A stretch of 40,604 nt of DNA from Roseburia hominis (GTDB lineage Bacteria > Bacillota > Clostridia > Lachnospirales > Lachnospiraceae): NCBI GenBank assembly GCA_021771815.1, contig JAETOE010000032.1, positions 1 through 40,604 on the forward strand. The letters run 5' to 3'. The position numbers and the translations under genes were made by a program. Of this stretch, positions 1 to 8,613 are shown in pieces (the stretch's first letter is position 1; the number at the start of each line of letters is the position of its first letter). The notes below the pieces were generated by a model. That model saw only the letters and a list, made by a program, of their open reading frames with translations. It was not told where the DNA came from and made no database searches.

Positions 1-417
1 CGTTGTATAATAAGGTGGTCGTATGAGGTCCCTTCTTTCGTGTATTTTTGTGCGCAAACTTATTATACACCAGAGCGCCTCATACGGCATTTCTTTTAAA
101 AAGTTGTAAAGTGGTGATTTCTTTATTAATCCCTGTGATAATGTTTCGTCCAAAGTATCCAACATCTTGTTAAACATAAGAAAATGACCATTCATTTCCT
201 CAACATCCTTTGCTCTGTAATAATCATCTGATTTTGGCAAAGTTCCATTGTCAAACAGAGAAGCTGTTTGCTCTTCAGTAAGTGTACTTCCTTCAATCTT
301 ATTTGAGTTATAAGCAAGTAAACGTTGCGTATAAGCATATATACCGGATCTATCAAATTTTTCTCTTTCTATTATAAATCTGTTCAATAAATAATCCAAA
401 AACTCTTTATTGTCCAT
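1..417 (-). CDS. Fic-family protein, N-terminal part (runs off the window or is truncated)
   Basis: An open frame starts at ATG 417 behind an AAAGGTGAG ribosome binding site 4 bases upstream and continues without a stop to base 1. The first ~105 residues look like the N-terminal helical region of Fic/DOC proteins, which AMPylate target proteins. About 38 residues in is an S-x-x-x-E-G motif (SNKIEG), the autoinhibitory signature of class II Fic proteins, followed by a stretch beginning AKDVEEMNGH that is typical of the family. The catalytic HxFx(D/E)GNGR motif is not in the window. After roughly residue 108 the sequence stops resembling Fic proteins and enters a repeat-rich stretch (bases 5-86), so the gene may already be broken there. 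The stretch is AT-rich compared with the housekeeping operon, which suggests transferred DNA. Confidence 0.6.
   Translation of the reverse strand, partial: MDNKEFLDYLLNRFIIEREKFDRSGIYAYTQRLLAYNSNKIEGSTLTEEQTASLFDNGTLPKSDDYYRAKDVEEMNGHFLMFNKMLDTLDETLSQGLIKKSPLYNFLKEMPYEALWCIISLRTKIHERRDLIRPPYYTT
5..86. repeat. Two interleaved inverted-repeat pairs
   Basis: Bases 5-14 (GTATAATAAG) are exactly complementary to 59-68, and bases 20-28 (CGTATGAGG) are exactly complementary to 78-86. The pairs are interleaved, not nested, which in RNA would be an H-type pseudoknot layout. They lie where the Fic reading frame loses similarity to its family. This may be the end of a mobile or repetitive element; I cannot identify it. 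Confidence 0.45.
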
Positions 418-685
418 ATTACTCACCTTTCTCGATTTAACTGTTGTTCCATTTTCCCTTGAAAACAGATCGATTATTACTCCATATTATGCCATAGACG
501 CACTGCGTCCATGGCATTCGCCGTGGGCGACCGATGCGCACTACGGCGCGTATAATGTCTGACGACATTATACCATACACTTTTCCACTAGAACCATTTT
601 TTGTTTAATAAAAAGCATTTATAAATAATGCAAATCCAATACGTTTATAATGACCCAGCATTATTATTTATCCCTTTATCATCTT
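418..685. other. Intergenic stretch with hairpin cluster
   Basis: No gene is visible between the Fic start and the end of the surface-protein fragment. The right part of this AT-rich gap (574-685) shows nothing I recognise. The left part holds the Fic ribosome binding site and the hairpin cluster at 491-573. Confidence 0.5.
491..573. repeat. Three tandem hairpins, probable intergenic repeat element
   Basis: Three stem-loops follow each other. The first pairs 491-501 with 505-515 (11 positions, one mismatch). The second pairs 519-524 with 543-548 (CGCCGT/ACGGCG). The third pairs 550-559 with 564-573 (perfect 10 bp, loop TGAC). The first two are GC-rich inside AT-rich surroundings. No T-run follows a stem, so a simple terminator is unlikely. 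A dispersed palindromic repeat is the best explanation. Confidence 0.5.
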
Positions 686-1640
686 CTACCGTCCCGTATC
701 CTGATTCTCCCATTCCTCTTTCTTCTTCCGCAATAAGAGCATCACGGTCGCTGCCGTAAGAATGATAATCGCCAGCCACACAAAGTAGCAGATGCCTAAG
801 AATGTCGGGCAGATATGGCAGAGTCCGCATTTTTGCACTTCATCTGCTCCCGTTTCATCAGTCTCCACATACGCAATGGCATAACTGGAGAACATATCCG
901 TGCTGACCGTGATCGTGTCAGGCTCATCATCCATGTCACTCATAAAGGTATATTCTCCTTCATGGGCGCGGATAATATAAAATTCCCTGCCGTCACTTCG
1001 CAATTTCCCGGGGATATCGACCACCACTTCTATCAGTTCATCCGTTGCAGTCATGGCATTCCAGGCTCCCGCCCCGATTCTGATAAACATAGAAATGTCA
1101 ACGTACATGCCAAGCACGAGTTGCGGCACTTCTTCCCTGTATGCTTCGATGCCGCTCTCTATCACCTCTTTATCCTGCCCTGGCACCTGATCGGAAATAT
1201 CCGTCACATCTATCCTGATCTCTATGGTCTTGCCGCCGTTTACAATCTCCTGCTGCTCGGGCATAAGGACTGCATTCACTACCGCTTCGGCATCCGCCAC
1301 AGCTGCGGTACATTTCTCTTCCTCACACACCACTGTCACGATGACCGTGCCGTTTCCGACCTTTACCTCCGCCTTTTGTGTCTGCGGTTCGTCTCCTGTC
1401 TGTCCGGCATCCGCACTGCCCGCCTCCGGCGCTAACGCATCTATGCCTCCCGGCTCTTTTGCTGCCAGCGGAGAAACGGTTGTGGTTTCCGGTTTCCTGC
1501 TCTCCGGCTCCTTACCTGCCGCCGGGGGCGTGATTTCAGGCGTCAATATCGGCTGCGTAATATCCGGCGACGGATTTATAGGCGTTGTGGACGGCGTATC
1601 ATCCGTCTTCTCTGATGAGGGCGGCATCTGTTCCGGATTA
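686..1640 (-). pseudogene. C-terminal fragment of a cell-surface protein (5' truncated)
   Basis: This frame encodes the tail of a secreted, membrane-anchored protein. It starts with a Pro/Thr/Ser/Glu-rich linker of about 90 residues, followed by a beta-rich extracellular region. It ends with a Cys-x-x-Cys-x-x-Cys-like stretch (CGLCHIC), one membrane segment (about 22 residues starting near ICYFVWLAII) and a basic KKK tail on the cytoplasmic side. This layout is common at the C-terminus of large Lachnospiraceae surface proteins. No signal peptide or ligand-binding domain is present. The only upstream start codon, a GTG at 1678, lies inside the opposing MerR remnant, so the 5' end was lost at a junction near 1640-1655. 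Function of the parent protein is unknown. Confidence 0.6.
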
Positions 1641-1650
1641 TCCAGTTTAA

Positions 1651-2148
1651 TCCGTCTGGAAAAGAAGGGATTGCTCACGCCAATCTACACTGACGCAGAC
1701 AACGGATACCGTTACTATGATAACGACAACATTACCCGCATCCTGCAGATTCAGAAATTTCAATCGATGGGATTTGATCCGGAAGAAATTCGCTCCTACT
1801 ATGCGGGCGACGGAAAAGCGGACGAGCTTCTTGCCTCTTTAGAAAAGAAACTGTCCATATTACAACAGCAGGTTGAAGAAATGCGTCTGCGTTCCCGTTT
1901 TACCAGAACAGGCTCCGGAAGACGCGGTTTCTATTCCCCACCTGCACAGCTCTTCCCTGCTCGTTTATGGCAGCTACAGCCACATTGAGGAGGCTTATCT
2001 TTATCTTGGCGTACAGGTGCGTGAACGTGGGTTTACTCCTGCCGGATATCTTAAGACAATCGCCCTTGTCGCCCCTTATGTTGGAAAGGAAATTAATCCA
2101 GACATGTATTGCTCGCAGTTGGTGCTGCCGCTAAAAGGCAATATGTAA
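1651..2148 (+). pseudogene. MerR-family regulator remnant (truncated and frameshifted)
   Basis: The first segment (1651 to about 1900) reads as the second half of a MerR winged-helix domain: KKGLLTP, then NGYRYYD, then a helix with FDPEEI, and a coiled-coil linker rich in Leu, Lys and Gln. The first ~20 residues, with the recognition helix, are missing. Around 1895-1910 the frame shifts. The continuation, ending at 2148 with LVLPLKGNM, resembles a GyrI-like effector-binding domain (HSSSLLVYGSYSHIEEAY region). With no start and a frameshift it cannot make a functional regulator. Its 5' end abuts the 5' end of the surface-protein fragment on the other strand, pointing to a deletion or inversion. 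Confidence 0.7.
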
Positions 2149-2252
2149 AATACGCGCTTACCGGGGGCATATTCTGTTGTAAGCAGGGCGGCGTCTGCCC
2201 GGTGGTAATGGTTTTAATGGTGTGACTCATGCTCATGCTCTTCCTTTAGCGC

Positions 2253-2284
2253 AAAAAATAGAGCATATAGATTTTTCTATATGC
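2253..2284 (-). terminator. Rho-independent terminator of the murE-thiN operon
   Basis: Read on the minus strand, a perfect 9-bp stem (2276-2284 with 2263-2271, loop AAAA) is followed by TCTATTTTTT. It lies about 50 bases past the thiN stop, so it is the likely end of the long operon. Confidence 0.7.
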
Positions 2285-2334
2285 CCTATCGCTGCCACCA
2301 TATTTCTCGTGAAAATTTCTCATATGCAATCATG

Positions 2335-2994
2335 TTAGCAACACGCATCCCGCGATTCTATCACAAGCAGGACTCCGCCGTCAAATACGATTTCGGCTTC
2401 CTCCTCTTTTATTTCATTGCTCACGCCAAGAGAGCAGAATCCCTTTAGGCAGGCGTCTGTGAGCGGATACTTAAATCCGGTCAGCGTCAGATGCTCCACC
2501 TGCTCTGTATAAGGAATCAGCGAAACATAAGTTCCGAACTGCTCGTCCCTTCGAAGCTTCATCCCTCGGTCTGTCATACGGATACGGTTGTTCGCATCAC
2601 ACATACAGATTGACACTCCGCACTGCAGCCCGATTCCCAGCAGCTCGATGTTGCCGAGCACATGATCGAGCCTGCTTCCCGTCGCGCCCAAAAGCGTAAT
2701 CTCCTCTGCCCCCCTTGAGATGGCAAGCCGGATTGCCGCCTCCGTATCGGTATCGTCCTTCTCTGGAACAAGCTCGCGTATTTCTATGTCCGGCTGCTCC
2801 CTGAAATAGGAAAGCGCCTCCGATTTCACCGAATCAAAATCCCCGATAATAATATCCGGCTTTTTCCCGCTGCGATAAAAATATCCCATGCCGGAATCCG
2901 CCGCGATCGCGGCATCCGGCTTTATCTCCCTAAAAGCACGCTCCGCGAACGCGTCGTCAAGCGTTCCGCCGGAAACAATTATCACCTGTTTCAT
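2335..2994 (-). CDS. thiN: Thiamine diphosphokinase
   Basis: Transfers a pyrophosphate group from ATP to thiamine to make the cofactor thiamine diphosphate. At 219 residues it has the usual length of the ThiN family. Visible motifs are ADSG near residue 32, GDFDS at 51-55, the acidic KDDTDTE at 79-85 that binds metal and nucleotide, and GATGSRLDH near 103-111. The start is ATG 2994, behind AGAGGA, giving MKQVIIVSGG; a GTG 30 bases further up has no comparable binding site. Last gene of the operon, after rpe. ThiN lies next to rpe and rsgA in many Bacillota, so its position is conserved, not a sign of thiamine control, and I see no TPP riboswitch. Confidence 0.92.
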   Translation of the reverse strand: MKQVIIVSGGTLDDAFAERAFREIKPDAAIAADSGMGYFYRSGKKPDIIIGDFDSVKSEALSYFREQPDIEIRELVPEKDDTDTEAAIRLAISRGAEEITLLGATGSRLDHVLGNIELLGIGLQCGVSICMCDANNRIRMTDRGMKLRRDEQFGTYVSLIPYTEQVEHLTLTGFKYPLTDACLKGFCSLGVSNEIKEEEAEIVFDGGVLLVIESRDACC

Positions 2995-3047
2995 GTTCTT
3001 CCTCTCCGCGGCACCGCTTAACACTGTTATTTACAGGACGGCGCACG

Positions 3048-3713
3048 CTAAGATTTCAAAATATCGAGAAACATCCGGGTGTTCTCCGAGATGTCTCCCT
3101 GAAAAACGGCGCTCCCGGCGACGATGATGTTCGCGCCGGCGTCCATGACTTCCGTTACATTCTCAAGCGTGATCCCGCCGTCCACTTCGATATCGATCTT
3201 AAGATTCTCCGCGTCGATTTTCCGCTTTAAATCCCGCACCTTCTTTAGCGTATACGGAATCAGCTTCTGTCCTCCGAAGCCCGGATTGACCGTCATAATC
3301 AATACCATATCCACGCGCGTAAGAATGTATTCGATTGCAGAGAGCGGCGTCGCCGGATTTAACGCTACACCCGCTAAGATGCCCTTCTGCTTGATCGCCT
3401 CCACCGCACGGTCCAGATGTTTACAACTCTCCGCATGAACCGTAATCAGATCCGCGCCCGCCTCCGCAAAGTCATCGATATAGCGCGTCGGCTCCTCGAT
3501 CATCAGATGTACGTCAAAAATGCGGTCGCTGCACGCACGGATCGACTGGATGACCGGCATTCCGAAGCTAATACTCGGCACGAACATACCGTCCATGACG
3601 TCGATATGTACATATTGCGCACCCGCCTCATCAAGCTCGCGCACCTGCTCGCCCAGCCTTGAAAAATCTGCTGACAATATGGATGGTGACAAACAATTCA
3701 TCTTCCTATTCAT
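3048..3713 (-). CDS. rpe: Ribulose-phosphate 3-epimerase
   Basis: Interconverts D-ribulose 5-phosphate and D-xylulose 5-phosphate in the pentose phosphate pathway, in the cytosol. It is a TIM barrel of normal length (221 residues). Metal-binding and catalytic residues are visible: HIDVMDG with His36 and Asp38, DVHLMI with a second His near 69, MTVNPGFGGQ forming the phosphate-side loop, and EVDGGI with the catalytic Asp near 178. Start at ATG 3713 with AGGGCGG upstream; an ATG four codons later is possible. It follows rsgA by 15 bases. Confidence 0.93.
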   Translation of the reverse strand: MNRKMNCLSPSILSADFSRLGEQVRELDEAGAQYVHIDVMDGMFVPSISFGMPVIQSIRACSDRIFDVHLMIEEPTRYIDDFAEAGADLITVHAESCKHLDRAVEAIKQKGILAGVALNPATPLSAIEYILTRVDMVLIMTVNPGFGGQKLIPYTLKKVRDLKRKIDAENLKIDIEVDGGITLENVTEVMDAGANIIVAGSAVFQGDISENTRMFLDILKS

Positions 3714-3728
3714 CCTTTCCGCCCTGCT

Positions 3729-4619
3729 TTAATACTTCTTCTGGTCTTTCAGTTCCTGATAAAGAAGCTTGTAGTTCTCATAGCGCAGTTCACTGATTTT
3801 CCCCTCCGCAAGCGCCGCGCGCACACCGCAGTCCGGCTCCGTGATATGACTGCAGCCAAAAAAACGACAATACGGCTCATACGCCGCGAACTCCCTGTAG
3901 TACTGCTGCAGATCTTCCTTCTCAAACCCGGGTATGGCAAGCGTCGAAAATCCGGGCGTGTCCATAATATACGTGTCTTCCCCGATCGGCAGGATTTCCG
4001 AGTGGCGCGTCGTGTGGCGTCCGCGCTCGATTTTCCTGCTGATCGCGCCTGTCTCCATCTTATGCTCTGTGGACAGACAGTTAATCAGGGATGACTTCCC
4101 CACGCCTGACGGTCCTGCGACCGCCGCAGTCTTTCCCGCGAGGGCTGCGCGCAGCCCGTCGATCCCCTCCTGCCGCTTCGCGGAGGTATAGAGTACCGGA
4201 TAGCCGCACCGCTCATAGACGTCCGCAAACGCGTGCAACTCCTCCTGCGGCAACAGTTCCGCTTTGTTGAAGCAGATTGTCACAGGCACCTTCTGATATT
4301 CCATCATAATCAGAAAACGGTCAAGCAGATTAAAATTCGGCCTCGGCTTTGCCGCCGCAAAAATGACGAGTGCCATGTCAATATTGGCGACCGCCGGACG
4401 AATCAATTCGTTTGTTCTCGGAAGAATCTGCTCGATATTTCCAAGCTTCTCTGATTCGTCTAATATGGCGATCTCCACATTGTCTCCGACCAGAGGCTTG
4501 ACCTTCTGATTACGGAAAATTCCCTTTGCCTTGCACTCATAGATTCCGAATTCCGCTATGTGTACATAGTAGAATCCGGAAATTCCTTTTACAATCTTTC
4601 CCTGCATATTTGCTTCCAT
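3729..4619 (-). CDS. rsgA: Ribosome small-subunit biogenesis GTPase RsgA
   Basis: Circularly permuted GTPase that checks late 30S assembly and releases maturation factors on GTP hydrolysis. Order of parts: N-terminal OB-fold (1-70), then the GTPase with G4 NKAE (118-121), G1 GPSGVGKSS (169-177), G2 GRHTTRH (200-206) and G3 DTPG (220-223), then a zinc-binding tail with Cys251, Cys256, His258 and Cys264. Length 296 is typical. The start overlaps the prkC stop as TAATG, implying translational coupling. In Bacillota rsgA is commonly next to prkC, whose kinase can phosphorylate it. Confidence 0.95.
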   Translation of the reverse strand: MEANMQGKIVKGISGFYYVHIAEFGIYECKAKGIFRNQKVKPLVGDNVEIAILDESEKLGNIEQILPRTNELIRPAVANIDMALVIFAAAKPRPNFNLLDRFLIMMEYQKVPVTICFNKAELLPQEELHAFADVYERCGYPVLYTSAKRQEGIDGLRAALAGKTAAVAGPSGVGKSSLINCLSTEHKMETGAISRKIERGRHTTRHSEILPIGEDTYIMDTPGFSTLAIPGFEKEDLQQYYREFAAYEPYCRFFGCSHITEPDCGVRAALAEGKISELRYENYKLLYQELKDQKKY

Positions 4620-6736
4620 TAAGTTTCCGGGGTAAACGCACCGCTGCTCACACTCACGTCAACTGTCTGATCGTTGATCTTGGTGCCGTTTGCATCCAGA
4701 TAGGTAACGACTAATTTTCCGCTGTCAACAAGCAGTCCTCCCTGGCTGAACTTCACGATCTGATTTCCGCTCTCATCCGTTGTGATTGACTGTCCGTCCC
4801 ACTGTGCGATAGCATTTCCCGAAGCATCATAGAGGACAGCGCTTGCCGCAGCTACGTTCGTGGTTCCTGCCGGAAGCTTCATCGTTACGTTACATTTATA
4901 CGTTGACGCCGTAACGCTCTGCGACGGGGTCGGTCCCTGGCTTACGGTAATCGTGATCGTCGTTCCCTTCTCCACCTGCTTGCCTGCATCGATGCTCTGT
5001 CCGATGACGATGCCTGCCGGTATCTCATCATGATAAGCGCTCTTCGTGGTAACGGAGAGGCCCGCCGCGGAAAGCTCGATCTTCGCCTGCTCTTCGGATT
5101 TGTAATTGTTGGTCACATCCGGTACCGTCACCGCTTCCGCGCCCTTGCTGATCTCGATTGTGATCGTATCGCCCTCTTTTCCCTTAGAACCGCTGGACGG
5201 CGTCTGGGAAATAACATAATCCTCCTTCACCGTATCGCTGTAGGAATACGTCTTATTCGGCTTAAAGCCCGCTTTCTCAAGCGCCTCTACCGCATCGTCC
5301 TCACTTTTGCCCGTCACGCCCGGCACATCCACGCTGCCCTTGCCGTTGCTGATGACAACGCCGATGGTATCTCCCTCTTTGACCTCATTTCCTTCCAGCG
5401 GGTCCTGATTGGCGATCTCGCCCTCCTCGTAATTATCCGAAGAGACCTCGCCCTTATTCTCAATCTTAAGCCCGTACTTCTCCAGTTCTGCCTTCGCCTC
5501 GTCAAAGGTCATTCCAAGAACCTTCGGCACTTTGATCTTCTCACTCTGCTGCGTCTCCGTGGTCTGCGTCTCCGTCCTCTGCGTCTCGGTATCCTTATTG
5601 CCGCGTTTGCCCACACCGCCGAAAAGATTCACGACCAGCACGATAATGATAATCACAATGACAACCGCTGCGGCAATTCCCATGATGGTGATCGCTTTCT
5701 CCATCTTCGGGTTCATCTCGCCGTCGTCCTCGTCGTCAAGCTCGTCGTCCTCGTCGTCCTCATCCTCATATTTCTCCTCAACGTGAGAATGCACCGCTTC
5801 GTCCGCCTTCAGATAAACACTTCCTGCCTCCTGCTTGATCTGCTTTAAGTCGTCCGCACCGATGATCCGCGTCTTATCCTGGCTTGCCGCCGACACCATA
5901 ACGACGAAATCCTCATTCGGGCTGACTAACGCTTTCCTCAAATCGGAAAGCAGCGCCGTCATGGACTCGTATCTGCGGTCAGAATTCTTCTGCGTACACT
6001 TTAAGATGATCTTCTCCATGCTGATCGGAATATCCGGCGCATAAGCGCTCGGTGGCACCATCTCCTCCTGCAGATGCTGGATTGCAACCGCAACCGTCGT
6101 GTCTCCGTCGAACGGCACACGCCCCGTCACCATCTCATACATCACGATACCGAGCGAATATATATCGCTCTTGCCGTCCACAAAGCCGTTTCTTGCCTGC
6201 TCCGGGGAGGAATAATGTACGGACCCCATCACATCGGAGCTGATCGTGTTGGCGCTCGCCGCCTTGGCGATTCCAAAATCCGTTACCTTTACCTTGCCCT
6301 CCGTGGAGATAATGATATTCTGCGGCTTGATATCCCTGTGAATAATATTCTTGTTATGCGCAGCCTCAATGCCTCTTCCGACCTGAATTGCAATGCTGAC
6401 TGCTTCCTTGAACGATAACTGTCCCTTTTTCTCAATATAGGTCTTTAACGTGATGCCCTCGATATACTCCATCACGATGTAGTGCATGCCCTTTTCACTT
6501 CCGACGTCGTAGATATTTACGATATTCGGGTGCTCTAAGCCTGCGGCTGACTGCGCCTCCGTGCGGAACTTTGTCACAAAGTTCAGATCCTCCGAAAACT
6601 CCGGTTTCAACACCTTGATTGCCACAAAACGTCCCAGTGTAAGATCTTTTGCTTTATATACGTCCGACATACCGCCCGCACCGACTTTGCCGATGATTTC
6701 ATAGCGGTCTGCTATAATCATTCCTTCTGTCAACAT
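4619..6736 (-). CDS. prkC: PASTA-domain Ser/Thr protein kinase (PrkC/Stk1 type)
   Basis: Membrane kinase that senses peptidoglycan or lipid II and controls wall growth, division and, in spore formers, germination. Residues 12-270 form a Hanks-type kinase: glycine loop GAGGMSDVY (19-27), Lys41, HRDIKPQN (133-140), DFG (153-155), SSPE near 176-179. A very acidic stretch (323-340) precedes one membrane helix (about 349-371). Outside are a Thr/Glu/Gln-rich spacer with a TETQ repeat (383-397), three PASTA domains (about 401-466, 468-533, 535-600) and a C-terminal beta-rich domain of about 105 residues that is not PASTA. Start ATG 6736 follows GGAGG by 6 bases. Its phosphatase gene lies immediately upstream. 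Confidence 0.95.
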   Translation of the reverse strand: MLTEGMIIADRYEIIGKVGAGGMSDVYKAKDLTLGRFVAIKVLKPEFSEDLNFVTKFRTEAQSAAGLEHPNIVNIYDVGSEKGMHYIVMEYIEGITLKTYIEKKGQLSFKEAVSIAIQVGRGIEAAHNKNIIHRDIKPQNIIISTEGKVKVTDFGIAKAASANTISSDVMGSVHYSSPEQARNGFVDGKSDIYSLGIVMYEMVTGRVPFDGDTTVAVAIQHLQEEMVPPSAYAPDIPISMEKIILKCTQKNSDRRYESMTALLSDLRKALVSPNEDFVVMVSAASQDKTRIIGADDLKQIKQEAGSVYLKADEAVHSHVEEKYEDEDDEDDELDDEDDGEMNPKMEKAITIMGIAAAVVIVIIIIVLVVNLFGGVGKRGNKDTETQRTETQTTETQQSEKIKVPKVLGMTFDEAKAELEKYGLKIENKGEVSSDNYEEGEIANQDPLEGNEVKEGDTIGVVISNGKGSVDVPGVTGKSEDDAVEALEKAGFKPNKTYSYSDTVKEDYVISQTPSSGSKGKEGDTITIEISKGAEAVTVPDVTNNYKSEEQAKIELSAAGLSVTTKSAYHDEIPAGIVIGQSIDAGKQVEKGTTITITVSQGPTPSQSVTASTYKCNVTMKLPAGTTNVAAASAVLYDASGNAIAQWDGQSITTDESGNQIVKFSQGGLLVDSGKLVVTYLDANGTKINDQTVDVSVSSGAFTPET

Positions 6737-6775
6737 ACTTAACCTCCAAATTGCTCCGTAAAAGAACAGAAATCT

Positions 6776-7519
6776 TTAATTCATTTCCTCATCTGAAAAC
6801 GGTTCAATCAAAACAACTGTAATATTATCCCTGCCGCCGTTTTTGTTGGCAGTCTCTACCAGGCTTTCCGTCTTCTCAACGATATCCCTCTGGCTGAGCA
6901 CGATGCGCTTGATCTCGTCATCCTCGATCATATTCGTAAGCCCGTCCGAACACAGCATCACGATATCTCCCGGCTTTAAGACCGTCTCGAAAAAGTCTGC
7001 CGAAACCTCGGGAACCACTCCGATCGCTCTCGTTATAATATTCTTATCGGGATGCATCCTCGCATCCTCCTTATCCATCTCCCCAAGCCGGACCATCTCT
7101 TCCACCAGCGAATGATCCCGCGTCACCTGAACAATCTGCTCCTGATTAATAATATACAAACGGCTGTCGCCGATATTTGCCGTATACAGTCTGTCACCCA
7201 CCACTACCGTTGCAACGATCGTGGTTCCCATGCCATTCTTACTCACATCCGCATGCGCCTCGTCAATAAGCAGACGATTCGCGTACATGATTGCCTCTTT
7301 CAACACTGCGACAGGCTCGCTCTTTGCTGCTTCCCTGGCATATTCCACGATCCGCTCGACCGTGAACCGCGAAGCATAGTCTCCCGCCGCATGACCGCCC
7401 ATACCGTCTGCCACAAGAAAAAGATTCGGCAGATTTCCAACGGCTGTCTCCGATGTATACATATAATCCTGATTCGTCTCACGCCGCTGTCCAATGTGCG
7501 TCATGGAAAACGTCTTCAT
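6776..7519 (-). CDS. prpC: PP2C-family Ser/Thr phosphatase (PrpC/Stp)
   Basis: Cytosolic Mn/Mg-dependent phosphatase that reverses phosphorylation by the kinase encoded next. The 247-residue product has the PP2C motifs in order: RETNQD near the start, VADGMGGHAAG (metal-binding Asp and Gly), NIGDSRLY, TRDHSLV, LCSDGLTN and GGRDNITV. The ATG at 7519 is preferred because GGAGGA lies 8 bases upstream inside the end of rlmN; the open frame upstream of it has no PP2C similarity. It starts one base past the rlmN stop, so the two are probably translationally coupled. Confidence 0.94.
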   Translation of the reverse strand: MKTFSMTHIGQRRETNQDYMYTSETAVGNLPNLFLVADGMGGHAAGDYASRFTVERIVEYAREAAKSEPVAVLKEAIMYANRLLIDEAHADVSKNGMGTTIVATVVVGDRLYTANIGDSRLYIINQEQIVQVTRDHSLVEEMVRLGEMDKEDARMHPDKNIITRAIGVVPEVSADFFETVLKPGDIVMLCSDGLTNMIEDDEIKRIVLSQRDIVEKTESLVETANKNGGRDNITVVLIEPFSDEEMN

Positions 7520-7520
7520 C

Positions 7521-8582
7521 CTATTCCTCCATACTGATCCCCTCATCCGCCATATAGCGTTTGCGGAGCTGTCCGCAGGCACCGTCAATGTCCCTGCCCA
7601 TTTCCCTTCTTATAGTAACATTAATCCCATATTTTTCAAGCTTATTTTTAAATGCAAGCACTGCGCGCGCCTCCGGCTGCCTGTAATCCCGCTCCTTGAT
7701 GGGATTGACTGGAATCAGATTCACATGGCAGTTCATCCCGCAAAGCAACGCCGCAAGCTCACTAGCATCCTCCGCCGTATCGTTTACGCCCGCCACGAGA
7801 CTGTACTCAAAAGTCACGCGCCTCCCGGTCTGTGCAAAATAATACCGGCATGCCTCTATCACCTCGCCGATCTCATAACGGTTCGCGACCGGCATCAGCT
7901 CCTTGCGCTTCTTTTGATTCGAAGCGTGCAGGGAGAGGGCAAGCGTGATCGCAAGCTTTTTATCTGCAAGCTCCCGCATCCGCGGCACGATACCGCAGGT
8001 CGATACTGTCAGGTTCCGCTGGCTGATGTGAAGCCCGTTCTCATCCGTCAACAGTTCGATGAACCTGAGTAGATTGTCAAAATTATCCATCGGCTCTCCG
8101 GTTCCCATCACGACAACGTTGGAAATCCGTTCCCCGATGTCCTTTGCGATCTGGTAAATCTGATCCAACATCTCCGACGGCGCAAGCCCCCGCACCAGAC
8201 CGTCCAGCGTGGATGCGCAGAAGCGGCACCCCATCCGGCAGCCCACCTGTGAGGAAATACATACTGAATTTCCGTGTTTATAGCGCATCAGGACACTTTC
8301 GATCACATTTCCGTCAGACAGAAGAAATAAATATTTTCTCGTGCCGTCAATCTTCGAAATCTGCACCGCTTCTTTCTTAAGAGAGACAAGCTCGCTCCGC
8401 TCTGCAAGCTTTACGATAAAGTTCTTCGGAAGATTCGTCATCTCCGAAAAAGAGGTTACCTGCTTTTTGTGAATCCACTCATAGATCTGCTTTGCACGGA
8501 ACTTCTTCTCGCCAAGCGCCTCCACCCATGCAGTGAGCTCTGTTAAATTCATTGATTTGATATCTGTTTTCTCCTGCTGCAT
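7521..8582 (-). CDS. rlmN: Dual-specificity RNA methyltransferase RlmN
   Basis: Radical-SAM enzyme that methylates C2 of adenosine 2503 in 23S rRNA and A37 of some tRNAs. The CxxxCxxC cluster motif is at Cys115, Cys119 and Cys122 (CRMGCRFC). GTGEPMDN and the S-adenosylmethionine-binding region follow. The C-terminal catalytic Cys is in DGACGQL near 336. Length 353 is normal. Start ATG 8582 lies behind AGAGGAGA. Placed between rsmB and prpC as in many Bacillota. It is the housekeeping RlmN and not the C8-methylating Cfr, judging by length and context. Confidence 0.94.
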   Translation of the reverse strand: MQQEKTDIKSMNLTELTAWVEALGEKKFRAKQIYEWIHKKQVTSFSEMTNLPKNFIVKLAERSELVSLKKEAVQISKIDGTRKYLFLLSDGNVIESVLMRYKHGNSVCISSQVGCRMGCRFCASTLDGLVRGLAPSEMLDQIYQIAKDIGERISNVVVMGTGEPMDNFDNLLRFIELLTDENGLHISQRNLTVSTCGIVPRMRELADKKLAITLALSLHASNQKKRKELMPVANRYEIGEVIEACRYYFAQTGRRVTFEYSLVAGVNDTAEDASELAALLCGMNCHVNLIPVNPIKERDYRQPEARAVLAFKNKLEKYGINVTIRREMGRDIDGACGQLRKRYMADEGISMEE

Positions 8583-8613
8583 GTTCTCCTCTCCATCCCG
8601 TCATTTACCGCAC

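Noticed and set aside
2995-3024. GTG 3024 as thiN start
   Set aside because: It adds ten residues unrelated to the family, while ATG 2994 has AGAGGA at good spacing.
5030-5848. 272-residue plus-strand open frame rich in Arg, Leu and His
   Set aside because: Lies entirely antisense to prkC, whose kinase and PASTA motifs are unambiguous; composition is that of a shadow frame.
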